This document shows, piece by piece, positions 17,298 through 26,725 of a stretch of 64,000 nucleotides of DNA. The DNA comes from G963663495 sp963663495 (GTDB lineage: Bacteria; Bacteroidota; Rhodothermia; Rhodothermales; Bin80). How positions within the stretch are numbered: position 1 is the first letter of the stretch; each line of letters begins with the position of its first letter. The stretch covers positions 5,022,001 to 5,086,000 of the forward strand of contig OY760427.1 of the NCBI GenBank assembly GCA_963663495.1, in the 5' to 3' direction. The position numbers and the translations under genes are program-made. The notes beneath the pieces were generated by a model. That model was not told where the DNA came from. It saw nothing but the letters and a program-made list of their open reading frames with translations, and made no database searches.

Positions 17298-17704
17298 GTG
17301 TCCGGGTATACGATGGGAATTATGTAGATGAGTGAATTATTGGAGCACGCCCGATGCTGTCGCCTACACAATGTATCCTGCGAGCATACACATACCATTG
17401 TGCACGTATAGAGCGTAGCAAGAGAATACGACTTTACAACCTCGTTCGGCATCTGGACTAGCTGCGTATCCATGTGATGAAGCACTGCCGGAAAACATAC
17501 AGAGAGACCCATAAAACACCATTCTCCTTCGACCTGTGCAAGTGGCTCACAAAGCGTCAGCGTCTGATAAGGTACAAGGTACAGGGTGGCAGGCCCACCG
17601 GCAGTGTTAAGGTGTACAGGGATTAAAAAGTGGAGAGCAGGCGGCCTTGCCGAGTCTGGACGCTTATTGACATCTTACAAATTAGCCTGAGATCGGAACG
17701 CTGT
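17298..17704. other. border of decayed island; one small open frame
   Basis: This stretch separates the TPR gene from the dptH remnant. Apart from the 49-codon frame listed separately, nothing recognisable is seen on either strand. Confidence 0.4.
17477..17626 (+). CDS. 49-residue basic protein or gene fragment, unknown
   Basis: ATG at 17477 to TAA at 17626. The product is short and very basic, with KHCRKTYRETHK near the start and the ending RPTGSVKVYRD. Composition is more protein-like than random (regular Lys/Arg, a few aromatics), and it could be the C-terminal scrap of a larger gene lost at the island edge: the frame is open for a few codons further upstream, to a TAG at 17459-17461. No family is recognised and no clear ribosome binding site is seen. 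Confidence 0.25.
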   Translation: MKHCRKTYRETHKTPFSFDLCKWLTKRQRLIRYKVQGGRPTGSVKVYRD

Positions 17705-18387
17705 CTACTTTGGGGATTTACCGACAATTTTGTAAAACGCCGCTGCCTCCATAAACTTGCCATCAACATCAAAGGTTTTGTACAAGCACTCGTGCACATC
17801 AAGAGACTTGATTCTTCCACTTTTTGAGGCAGGCACCTTATTCATGCCAATAGACTCTAACTCTTTTTGAGTAACGTTCGGAACTTTGTGAATAAACCAT
17901 GTAAGCAGGGGCTGGGAGTAATCGATGTCTCGAGTTTTGAAGTGGAAAAGGTATTGGGATGCGAGCAAGACTCCAACGCCGAACTCACGCCCCTGAAGCA
18001 ATAGCTGCCGCAAGACTTCGAAGTTGTACTTCATGATATTGTCTGCCTCATCAACGAGGAGCATGGAGTCAATGTAGCGGAGCTGCGGGTTACTACCTTG
18101 ATATGGTTGCTTTGCGAGGTTGAGCATGTACTCGAAATACATATTCAGGAACAGCACCACTATCATGTTCCTCTCCTTATCGCCGATCCCGAGAGCCGCC
18201 AAATCAATGATGGTTACACAATTGAAGAATTCGTCGAATGGTTGTGCGTCTGCAGCACGGTCCACGAATACTCGTAGGTCAACCAAATCAGATAGAATAC
18301 TAAATGGAGCGTCAATCTTGTTACCAACTACATTGGAGTATTCGTGGAAGACATCAATCATGGTTGGCGAATTGGGGGCTTGGTTAT
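17705..18387 (-). pseudogene. dptH: dptH-like restriction ATPase, C-terminal fragment
   Basis: About 227 codons, open up to the edge of tnpB copy 2. The segment SMLLVDEADNIMKYNFEVLR holds a Walker B motif and is followed by LLQGREFGVGVLLASQYL (sensor-like) and QPLLTWFIHKVPNVTQKEL. This matches the HerA/FtsK-like ATPase end of DptH, the motor of the phosphorothioation-dependent restriction system (DptFGH), which attacks DNA lacking the Dnd modification. DptH is normally around 1,700 residues, so most of the protein is missing. The Walker A region is absent from both remnants, so a deletion accompanied the element between them. The name is from pattern memory; a generic HerA-type ATPase is the alternative. 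Confidence 0.55.
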
Positions 18388-19844
18388 GGGAATTATATAC
18401 GTGAGTGACCAACTGTACACAGTGAGGCACTAGTATCAATTTCACGGGTCATAGGGGTCGGTAACCCGAACGCCCCTCGCCGTGCAGAAGCCCCAATCCC
18501 GGAGGCCAGTATGTTTGCAGCCGCATTCAGGTCTGCATGATCCGCATGTCCACAGGACATACAGGTGAATTTGCTCCGTGTCTTACGGTTACTCGCTTCT
18601 GTGTGCCCACACACAGAACACCGCTGACTGGTATAGGCAGCGGTAACCTTTATCACCTTGCGGCACTTATAGCCCAGCATCTGATCCAGCTGGCCCCAAC
18701 CTGTTCGCAGTATCTCACGGTTGAGGCCAGACTTCTGTCTGACGTTTGTGCCAAAGCTCTCCATCGTCCCCTTAGCTGAACGTGTCATCGCTTTGATCTT
18801 TAGGTCCTCCAGTATCACCGTTGAGGAGCATTTGGCAATACTGCGACTTACCTGGTGGTTCGCATTCTTGAGGATGTTAGCACGCTTGCGCTGTATGCGG
18901 GCGATTCTATGCTTCGGCCTGTTACGACGGTTGGAGCCTTTCTTCTGTCTCGCCAGTCTTCGCTGATGCCGCTTCAACTTGGCATCAAGACGCTTGGTAT
19001 CCGGTTGTCTGATAATGCTTGTATCGCCCTCTGTGGAGACCATAGCGATCTGCCCGCAATTACGGTCAATGCCTACAGCACTGCCGGTATCCTCTATTAC
19101 AGGTGCCTCAATCTTGTAGCAGATGACAGCATACCATTTGCCGGCGTTCTTCTTTACAGTGGCTTTGATGGGTATACCATCAGGGTACGGGTTGCCTCCC
19201 CGCCTGCGGAGCGCCATATATCCCACTTTCGGGATATACAGCTTGCCATCCCGAACCCTTACGTTATCCGGGATCGTGAACGAAGGCGTACTACCACGTC
19301 TGGAATGGAATCTCGGTCTTCTCTTACCTTCCTTGAAGAATGCCTTCCATGCATCCGCCTGATATTTCAATGTGTATCTAACGACACCAAAGGAGTATTC
19401 AGGTAGCCACTCGACCGTACGGCGCAGTGCCGTGAACCGCTTCCCCAGCGAGAAGAAGCTTACCGAGGGCGGCTTCTCTCCAGCCTCTTTCGCTTTCTTG
19501 TAGGCCTCGCTCTGCTCTGCGAGGATGGCATTCCACACAATCCTACACGCACCCGCTAATCCAGCAAGTTGCTTGGCGTTACTTCGACTTCCGGGCAACA
19601 GCCTGTATGTGATATTGCGGTATGCACTAACCGTTTCGGGCATGGCACGGTGATATATAACTCCCTAATATATGGAAATTATATTCCATGCGTACCCACG
19701 TGTTGAGTTATTTGAAATAATTGCAGTTTTTCGTGAACAGCGGGAACCGATTATGAACAACTGGCGAAAGCCATCCTGTCTGCACCACCAAAGCACAATA
19801 AGTAACTCCTGCGAAAACGCGTGGCATTCAGCCATATAACTCCC
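18388..19844 (-). mobile_element. tnpB element copy 2, inside the dptH remnant
   Basis: 1457 bp, tnpB on the minus strand. Both terminal inverted repeats are intact (GGGAGTTATAT at 19844, ATATAATTCCC ending at 18388 when read on the minus strand). The internal junction of unit A and unit B is kept. Flanks TTGGTTAT and ATTATTGC (plus-strand reading) do not match, so there is no target-site duplication; with dptH pieces on both sides and the ATPase Walker A region missing, a deletion next to the element is likely. Confidence 0.85.
18393..19643 (-). CDS. tnpB: TnpB-type RNA-guided nuclease homologue, copy 2 (intact)
   Basis: A full-length 416-residue TnpB with the RuvC acidic residues (D of VGIDRN, E of VILED, D of HADLNAA) and the four zinc-ribbon cysteines. 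Differences from copy 1 are scattered substitutions (YRN at 8-10, KQLAGL, FTALRRTVEWL). It is closest to copy 3: both carry the WYAVICYKIEAP segment and D-T-G-S-A-V before the first catalytic Asp. Its own 201-bp leader (unit A and the spacer) lies upstream. Whether the guide-RNA function survives cannot be judged from sequence. Confidence 0.9.
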   Translation of the reverse strand: MPETVSAYRNITYRLLPGSRSNAKQLAGLAGACRIVWNAILAEQSEAYKKAKEAGEKPPSVSFFSLGKRFTALRRTVEWLPEYSFGVVRYTLKYQADAWKAFFKEGKRRPRFHSRRGSTPSFTIPDNVRVRDGKLYIPKVGYMALRRRGGNPYPDGIPIKATVKKNAGKWYAVICYKIEAPVIEDTGSAVGIDRNCGQIAMVSTEGDTSIIRQPDTKRLDAKLKRHQRRLARQKKGSNRRNRPKHRIARIQRKRANILKNANHQVSRSIAKCSSTVILEDLKIKAMTRSAKGTMESFGTNVRQKSGLNREILRTGWGQLDQMLGYKCRKVIKVTAAYTSQRCSVCGHTEASNRKTRSKFTCMSCGHADHADLNAAANILASGIGASARRGAFGLPTPMTREIDTSASLCTVGHSRI

Positions 19845-21330
19845 ATTATTGCTAAGTTCTACCGCGTAGATCGTACCGTGCAGCCGGACTACTCCTGCTA
19901 TGCTAGTTTGACCAAATAATCTCTCAAGCCAATTGCCCCAGCGCGTGCGGTCTTCACGCGAAGTGCCAAGCGATTGGCATCCAGACACAAATACCTCTTT
20001 CAGCATTTCTTGGCGCGGTGCGGCCAACACCGAAATTCTGTCGTCTTCCCCTATGCCGGATCGAATAGCACTCAGCGTGGCCGCAAGTTGCTGAGTCATT
20101 TTTTCGATTTCTCCTTGCTGCACGCCCGTTTCCGACCCAGAGGTCTCAACCTCAATCGCATCCAAGATCAGTTCATCCTCCTCCATTCGCAACCCAAGTA
20201 GATCACAACGTTCGCCATTATCGGATAGTCCGAGCCAGAGGCGTGCAATCTTCGTATCTACCGACACGACCAACGCACCGGAATAACGATCCCGGAGGTG
20301 ACGCGCGGCAATGAGCATGCCTGCAAAGCCTTTTACACGCCGACGATCCAGCTGAGCACGGACTTTGAATAGGCTTAATAAGCCATCACCAAGGAGAGCA
20401 ACGCCCTCCGCAAGAAGAGTCCTGATCTGAGGTACAGAGAACCGAAGATTGAATCCGTCAAGCGGTGACCGTAATAGGAGGGCCAAGCGCTCGTAGGTAG
20501 CGTCATAGCAGACGGTTTGGCGCCGCCCGTCCCGACATTCAAGAATACGAGCTGCATTGACCCTAGTTGGTGCAGGAAGAGCACGATCGGCAAAGAAAAA
20601 CCAATACGCGGCGGGCGGCGCGCTCGTTAGCGTCGCATTGATCTGTGTCGCCATATGATCCACATCGGCTGAAGCCTGAGGCGTCCAGCTAGTCCGGGCC
20701 TGTTCAACCCTACCTACTACATCGTAAAAGGATCGGAACACCGAATCCTCCAAGGATGGAAGCAGCTCCACTTTGCGCGTTATGCCCTGCAAATTGATCT
20801 GCCGTCGGATTGCAAAAGGGCTCATCGGATGCGGAATCGCGCCACATGGCTGGTGAACCATTGCTGTCGTAGCTTCGTCGAATACCGCGACGATGTGTAC
20901 CGGTGCCTTCTGAAAACACTTAAGCAGCTCATCTAAGGGCAGTACTTTCTCGTGGATTCGCAATTGAAAACGCCCGTCCGCAATGGGCCGCTCCAATAGG
21001 TCACGGTGCTTCATCCTGCAATATTCATGTCGTACCCTGTTCGGGTCTAAAAGTGCTGTTTCGGTACCTGCAGGACCGATTGTGCGTTGTTCACGCGTAG
21101 GGACGACCATGAGAGGGGCTGAAAACACCAGTTTAGGCCCTTTTCCCGACACGACAGCGGTCACATTACCGAGATTTTGGGAAGACATCTGTCGGGTAGA
21201 CACACCTCTGCCTACCTTCTCTTTCCGCTTTCCGCGTTGGGCGCCTGCGGTGTCGGAGCGCAGGCACAAATTTGACTTGGCTAGCTCTTCAAGGGAAGCG
21301 TGATCCATGTGAGTTGACAATAACGTCGCC
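19845..21330 (-). pseudogene. dptH: dptH-like restriction protein, middle fragment
   Basis: About 490 codons without internal stops, ending at the tnpB copy 2 edge after VVRLHGTIYAVELSNN. Readable stretches include LRIHEKVLPLDELLKCF, VHIVAVFDEATTAMVHQP, LLPSLEDSVFRSFYDVVGRV and ALVVSVDTKIARLWLGLSD. This lies N-terminal to the ATPase part in DptH-type proteins and matches the strand and order of the C-terminal fragment at 17705. The N-terminus is cut by the IS1380-type transposase region: the frame runs a few codons into the transposase end near 21281-21330, and the exact boundary is not resolved. Without its ends it cannot make a working restriction ATPase. No dnd modification genes lie in the window. 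Confidence 0.5.
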
Positions 21331-22781
21331 AAAATTGCTCCCATGCAGCATCTGCGCTGGCGGCAATGTGGATAACGATGTTGCGCGCGTGTTGTACGAA
21401 GCGGGCCCCCACCTTGAGTACACGCTCGCGATAGGTGCTCAGACTTATCTGGGATTCGTCAGGCTCCCGCATAAGGCAGCGCCCCACATGCATGAGCTGA
21501 TACGTTAGAAGGTATACCTGTAGCAGGACCTCGTTCTCGGCTCGGATCTCGGCATCCTGTTCCGACTCATCAGGCACCCGCACTACAGGCCGGCCCTTAT
21601 AGTGTGTCTTCGGACGGAGAACCGACGACAGCGCCATGGAGCAAGCCGCATTCAGCTCCCCGAAGTGCTTTTCCGCCTTTCCTCTCTTCCTGTACAGATT
21701 CACAAGCTGCTCTGCCGGATAGGCTTCTACATCCAGATCGGTGATCAGATAGAAATGCCGCGGAAAAAGCTCTCCCGGCACCGGAACAACCACGAGCACC
21801 ACACGACGCTCTATGGACCAGCACTTTGCACGGTAGCGCAGTTCGTGGTAGCATTCGTCCGACGGCTGATCACCCTCCAAATGAGGCGCCGCAAGCCCGT
21901 CAATCACATCGTTTCCTTTCAGACGCATAGCCGATACGGTCGTTCTCCAGCTTATCACATAACTCGCCACTGTTGAAGCCTGCGTCCAATCGGACAATGA
22001 CCTTGTCGGCCACATGTTCACGCAATGCCAGCCCAATGCGTCGAATGAAACCGTAGCAGTCCTTCACCACATTCTGCGTGCCCCCTCGCAATTCCGCCCC
22101 CAACATGTCGCCCGACTCACCGCATATGGCGATAAGGGGCAGAAAGATGGTGCGCTTGTAATATCCGTTCCACTTGCTGCCCTGCTGCTTGCCATGCGTA
22201 TCTACCGGTACACCGTCCACATCAAAGACCACCTCGGGGCGGCGCTTCCCGCCACCACGCTGCAGCAGGTGCTCCATGGCGAATGTCTCTGCAAAAAGGC
22301 GCAACTTCTTGAAATTCTTTTTCCCGGCCAACATGTGCACGAAGCGAGACATGGTTGGCTGGGATGCCAGGGACCTATCGTCCTGTAATGCCCTCATACC
22401 CCTTTTGGAAGAAGTGGCCACGCGCATGGCAGGGTCCCTGCGAAGCTTGTCCGCATCTGACTGACGGCCCCACCCCTGCACATGTTGCAGCAGGTACTGC
22501 CGCACTAACTCCTCAAGGCTATGCGTAATCCGAGCTTGGGACCGATTGTCCTTAAGCACGGAAGCGAGTCGGCATGCCAAGGTGCTGATCACCATGAGCA
22601 GGCGCATAGGAATGACGCCGGCATCCGATGTTAGATTATCGGTCTTGGAGCGTACAACTTTGACGGATTTATTGAATTGGCAAGCGAACAGAAGGTTGGA
22701 TTTGGGATCTTGCATCGGGTGTTTTACAGGGTGAATGGGTATTGGGGTTTCTGAACGTTTGAGCGTCGCACAGGATCCCAT
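21281..22781 (-). pseudogene. IS1380-type transposase, frameshifted
   Basis: Two overlapping minus-strand frames together make one IS1380-family DDE transposase. The first (22781 to 21900) holds VVFDVDGVPVDTHGKQQGSK and VIVRLDAGFNSGELCDKLE, carrying the first two Asp. The second (21281-22036) continues with MRLKGNDVIDG and LYRKRGKAEKHFGELN, carrying the Glu. The frames change near 21925, within the CGGCTATGCGTCTG stretch, equivalent to a 1-nt insertion or 2-nt deletion. The family normally uses one frame, so this is probably inactive; a programmed +1 shift is less likely because no slippery heptamer is seen. I could not find matching terminal inverted repeats, so the element may be trimmed. 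It lies against the dptH remnant. Confidence 0.75.
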
Positions 22782-22920
22782 TCAAACCGTGTATAGTCAA
22801 CATATTACGCCATAATATTAAACGACGATTCCCCGCCACTTAACTCCCTTATGAATAAGGGAGGTTCATTGAAAAACGACGGGCGCCAATCAGTCGGGGC
22901 TCGTGCCCAGCGTTACATAA

Positions 22921-24377
22921 GGGAGTTATATGGCTGAATGCCACGCGTTTTCGCAGGAGTTACTTATTGTGCTTTGGTGGTGCAGACTGGATGGCTTTCG
23001 CCAGTTTTTCATAATAGGTTCCCGCTTTTCACGAAAAACTGCAATTGTTTCAAATAACTCAACATGTGGATATTCATGCTATATAATTGCCATATATTAG
23101 GGAGTTATATACCACCGTGCCATGCCCGAAACGGTTAGTGCATACCGCAATATCACATACAGACTATTGCCCGGAAGTCGGAGTAACGCCAAGCACCTTG
23201 CTGGATTAGCGGGTGCGTGTAGGTTTGTGTGGAATGCCATCCTCGCAGAGCAGAGCGAGGCCTACAAGAAAGCGAAAGAGGCTGGAGAGAAGCCGCCCTC
23301 GGTAAGCTTCTTCTCGCTGGGGAAGCGGTTCACGGCACTGCGCCGTACGGTCGAGTGGCTACCTGAATACTCCTTTGGTGTCGTTAGATACACATTGAAA
23401 TATCAGGCGGATGCATGGAAGGCATTCTTCAAGGAGGGTAAGAGAAGACCGAGATTCCATTCCAGACGTGGTAGTACGCCTTCGTTCACGATCCCGGATA
23501 ACGTAAGGGTTCGGGATGGCAAGCTGTATATCCCGAAAGTGGGATATATGGCGCTCCGCAGGCGGGGAGGCAACCCGTACCCTGATGGTATACCCGTCAA
23601 AGCCACTGTAAAGAAGAACGCCGGCAAATGGTATGCTGTCATCTGCTACAAGATTGAGGCACCTGTAATAGAGGATACCGGCAGTGCTGTAGGCATTGAC
23701 CGTAATTGCGGGCAGGTCGCTATGGTCTCCACAGAGGGCGATACAAGCATTATCAGACAACCGGATACCAAGCGTCTTGATGCCAAGTTGAAGCGGCATC
23801 AGCGAAGACTGGCGAGACAGAAGAAAGGCTCCAACCGTCGTAACAGGCGGAAGCATAGAATCGCCCGCATACAGCGCAAGCGTGCTAACATCCTCAAGAA
23901 TGCGAACCACCAGGTAAGTCGCAGTATTGCCAAATGCTCCTCAACGGTGATACTGGAGGACCTGAAGATCAAAGCGATGACACGTTCAGCTAAGGGGACG
24001 ATGGAGAGCTTTGGCACAAACGTCAGACAGAAGTCTGGCCTCAACCGTGGAATACTGCGAACAGGTTGGGGCCAGCTGGATCAGATGCTGGGCTATAAGT
24101 GCTGCAAGGTGATAAAGGTTACCGCTGCCTATACCAGTCAGCGGTGTTCTGTGTGTGGGCACACAGAAGCGAGTAACCGTAAGACGCAGAGCACATTCAC
24201 GTGTATGTCCTGTGGACATGCGGATCATGCAGACCTGAATGCGGCTGCAAACATACTGGCCTCCGGGATTGGGGCTTCTGCACGGCGAGGGGCGTTCGGG
24301 TTACCGACCCCTATGACCCGTGAAATTGATACTAGTGCCTCACTGTGTACAGTTGGTCACTCACGTATATAATTCCC
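22921..24377 (+). mobile_element. tnpB element copy 3
   Basis: 1457 bp with both terminal inverted repeats and the unit A / 8-bp spacer / unit B structure. The unit A right end reads ATATAATTGCC. The 8-bp flanks TTACATAA and TAATGCAA do not match, so there is no target-site duplication. It lies between the IS1380-type region and a truncated gene remnant that begins exactly at its right end. Confidence 0.85.
23122..24372 (+). CDS. tnpB: TnpB-type RNA-guided nuclease homologue, copy 3 (intact)
   Basis: 416 residues with all RuvC acidic residues and the zinc ribbon. Private changes include CCKVIKVT (Cys for Arg before the zinc ribbon) and KTQSTFTC in the ribbon loop. The four zinc-binding Cys positions are kept. 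It shares the WYAVICYKIEAP and SAVGIDRN variants with copy 2, which suggests the two copies are sisters. The upstream leader is the same 201 bp as in the other copies. No transposase gene belongs to the element. Confidence 0.9.
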   Translation: MPETVSAYRNITYRLLPGSRSNAKHLAGLAGACRFVWNAILAEQSEAYKKAKEAGEKPPSVSFFSLGKRFTALRRTVEWLPEYSFGVVRYTLKYQADAWKAFFKEGKRRPRFHSRRGSTPSFTIPDNVRVRDGKLYIPKVGYMALRRRGGNPYPDGIPVKATVKKNAGKWYAVICYKIEAPVIEDTGSAVGIDRNCGQVAMVSTEGDTSIIRQPDTKRLDAKLKRHQRRLARQKKGSNRRNRRKHRIARIQRKRANILKNANHQVSRSIAKCSSTVILEDLKIKAMTRSAKGTMESFGTNVRQKSGLNRGILRTGWGQLDQMLGYKCCKVIKVTAAYTSQRCSVCGHTEASNRKTQSTFTCMSCGHADHADLNAAANILASGIGASARRGAFGLPTPMTREIDTSASLCTVGHSRI

Positions 24378-24557
24378 TAATGCAAGATCACCAAAGTGCT
24401 GCTCGAGAAAGCTGAAATCATTCTCATCATTCCGCCCCCCACGCACGAATGTCCCTTCGGCAATGGGATTAACGATAAACTTATCTGCACATGCCAAGTC
24501 ACGATAAGCATTCCCGACAGTCTCCCGAAGTCGAGAGTAGCAGGCTTGGCCTACCGT
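24378..24557 (-). pseudogene. unrecognised gene remnant cut by tnpB copy 3
   Basis: A minus-strand frame of about 58 codons opens after a TGA near 24557 and runs without a stop to the edge of tnpB copy 3. It reads like real protein: RLRETVGNAYRDLACADKF, IVNPIAEGTFVRGG, NDENDFSFLEQHFGDLAL. No family is recognised. Its strand and position, next to the dptH pieces, make a lost part of the same defence locus possible, but this is a guess. Confidence 0.35.
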
Positions 24558-24609
24558 TCAACCGATACCCCTACTTAACTTTGTAATTCATGCCGCTTAG
24601 ATTGGCGGC

Positions 24610-25792
24610 ATGGTGGTTCAACATCAGATTCTGAAGACACTGCGTGCCGCTCCATGTGAGTTGACAGAGGTCATGGAGCAGCATCCTGACGATGGTCGCA
24701 CAGCGATAAGTCGCCGTGTGAGTGAAGCGTTTGGCTTTTATGATGCCTTAGGGCGTGTGCAGCACAGCAGTTGTTTGCAGGCGCTCAAGACACTCGAAGC
24801 CGAGGGCGCGCTGTCCTTGCCTGCACCGAAGCGCGTGGTCCGAGGCTCTGTGCCTCGTTTGTTGGACGAACCAGTACCTGCGCCTGTTGGAGTGCCGACA
24901 TTGCTCAAGGATGTGCGCGGCCTGGAGTTGGAATTGGTAGAAGATGCCGGACAGCGTGCGATCTGGAATACACTTGTGGAGGCCGAGCATCCGTTGTGTG
25001 CGCCACGGTTTGCCGGACGGCAGTTGCGCTATCTTGTCGGGAGCGAGCATGGCTACATCGGAGCGATAGGCTTTGCGGCTGCGGCGCTGTATCTGAAGGC
25101 GCGCGACAGAGTGAGGACTACCGGGACCATGTCGTGGGTTTGAATCGGTTCCTGATTCGCTCCATGGTGCGGATCAGGAACCTTGCCAGCCATACACTGG
25201 GGAAGGTATTGCGTCGTTTTCCAGAGGATTTTGAGAACCGTTACGGGTATGTGCCGTGGGTGATAGAGACCTTTGTGGGCCCCGAACATCGCGGCACGTG
25301 TTTTCGGGCTGCGGGGTTTCAGTGTGTGGGAAAAACCAAGGGGCGTGGGCGTCATGCTCCTGGTAATGCATGCACCAAAGAAAAGAAGGCGGTTTTCGTG
25401 TATGATCTGGGTGGTGATTGGAGGCAGGAGCTTGGAGTGCCGGTTGTGGAGGCGTATCCCGAGCTGGAGGTGGGTGCGGGGCTGGCCAGTGATACATGGG
25501 CAGAACAGGAGTTTGGTGGAGCGCCGTTGGGGGACAAACGCCGTTCGGACCGGTTGGTACATAGCGTAAACATGCTTTCGCGTACTCCAGGAGAATTGAT
25601 CACGGCCAATCTGGACGCTGATCGGGCGGGGATACTACCGTTTTTTGGAGAAAGCCGCCGAGAACGAGATCACGCCGGAGAAGATTTTGCAGCCGCATCG
25701 TGATCGCACGATAGAGCGGATGCGTACGCAACGGACGGTGCTGTGCATCCAGGATGGCACGGACATCAGCTACTGCAGTAGCTTAAGATACA
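24610..25792 (+). pseudogene. IS4-type transposase with DruA-like (DUF4338) N-terminus, broken
   Basis: Three frames in series make one protein. Frame 1 (24610-25135) ends in YLVGSEHGYIGAIGFAAAAL, the DUF4338 core. After a frameshift near 25130 a second frame continues with VVGLNRFLIRSMVRIRNLAS, LGKVLRRFPEDFENRYGY, PWVIETFVGPEHRGTCFRAA and TWAEQEFGGAPLGDKRRSDR. A second shift near 25635 leads to ENEITPEKILQPHRDRTIER and RTVLCIQDGTDIS, the start of a Tn5/IS4-type DDE domain. The rest of the catalytic domain is missing after about 25785. DUF4338 is the domain of Druantia DruA; here it belongs to a transposase, as in a known IS group. It is non-functional. Confidence 0.7.
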
Positions 25793-26248
25793 TCCCGTTG
25801 GAATAATCCAATGCGCCTTTTACAGCACTGACATCTCCTGCTCCAATGCGGGCTCCATTAGCAATGCCTCCAACGAGAAGCGAAGTTGACCGTGGAATGA
25901 TCCTGCGGGACCGGCGCGGGCGGAACACTCCCCGGAAAAGCCAAGTAACCTCAATAGACCGGGAACCGTGAGACCATTGCAGGTGCACCTGAACGAATCG
26001 CACGCTGCGGATCTTGACCATCGGAAGCGTTGTGTGGTGGGCACGGATGTCGCGAACGGGTTTACCGGACCCGGTCGCAGAACACTCGTGTTGTACGGCA
26101 GTGCACGGGCGGCGCGGCACCGATGGCGGAGTTCTTGCTTCGGTAATAGCACCCTCGTCCACTGCTCATGCCACGGTACCGCAAAGGATTGTATTCTTGA
26201 AACCATCAATCCTCCTATGTATCTTACCATCTCTTCGCCCTCCTGTGC
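25793..26248. other. about 450 bp without a supportable gene
   Basis: Frames are open on both strands but none has a convincing product. The minus strand has a weak protein-like run (near 25800-25870, GGIANGARIGAGDVSAVKGA) that could be a degraded gene end. The promoter of fur should lie at its right end. Confidence 0.35.
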
Positions 26249-26725
26249 ATGAAGCCCCTTTCTTCAGAGCAGCGCGGCGAGGTCCACGAGCGTTTCAGAA
26301 CCTTCCTTAAAGGCCGCGGGCTGCGCCAAACCACCGAACGCTTCGCAGTCTTGGACTCGCTGTATGAATGTGGTGACCACATTGATGCGGACGAGTTATA
26401 TATACGTCTGAAGCAGGGTGGGCAGCGCATCAGTCGGGCTACCGTCTACAACACGCTAAACGTACTGTTGGAATGCCAGCTTGCAGTCCGCCATCAATTC
26501 GGTAATAGCCAAGCCAAGTATGAGCCTGCGTACCGGTATTGGCAGCACGACCACCTCATCTGCCTGGACTGCGACGCCGTCATGGACTTCTGCGACCCTC
26601 GTATCCAGAACATCCAGGAGATGGTCGCTGAAATCTACCGCTTTAAGATCAAGAGTCACGCGCTTACGCTGTACGGACGCTGCCAACGCGAGGAGTGTTG
26701 CAATCGCCCAGGTTCTCTCATTTAG
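26249..26725 (+). CDS. fur: Fur-family transcriptional regulator
   Basis: 158 residues. The N-terminal winged helix (about 10-85) includes GLRQTTERFAVLDSLYE and the recognition segment ISRATVYNTLNVLLECQLA. The dimerisation/metal part has HDHLICLDCDAVMDFCDP (C105-x2-C108) and a C-terminal CQREECC, the two Cys clusters that bind structural zinc in Fur/PerR proteins. Fur proteins repress iron-uptake or peroxide genes when metal-loaded; Fur and PerR cannot be separated from sequence alone. Its 3' end overlaps the convergent amidohydrolase gene by 8 bp. Confidence 0.88.
   Translation: MKPLSSEQRGEVHERFRTFLKGRGLRQTTERFAVLDSLYECGDHIDADELYIRLKQGGQRISRATVYNTLNVLLECQLAVRHQFGNSQAKYEPAYRYWQHDHLICLDCDAVMDFCDPRIQNIQEMVAEIYRFKIKSHALTLYGRCQREECCNRPGSLI

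Noticed and set aside
18855..19406. A conserved ~183-codon open frame antisense to tnpB, found in most copies
   Set aside because: It mirrors tnpB codon structure and its changes follow tnpB substitutions; no ribosome site or recognisable product.
21304..24666. A 16-bp match TCCATGTGAGTTGACA in the IS1380-type and IS4-type regions
   Set aside because: A single match of this length is near chance for a 64-kb window, and the surrounding sequence shows no further similarity.
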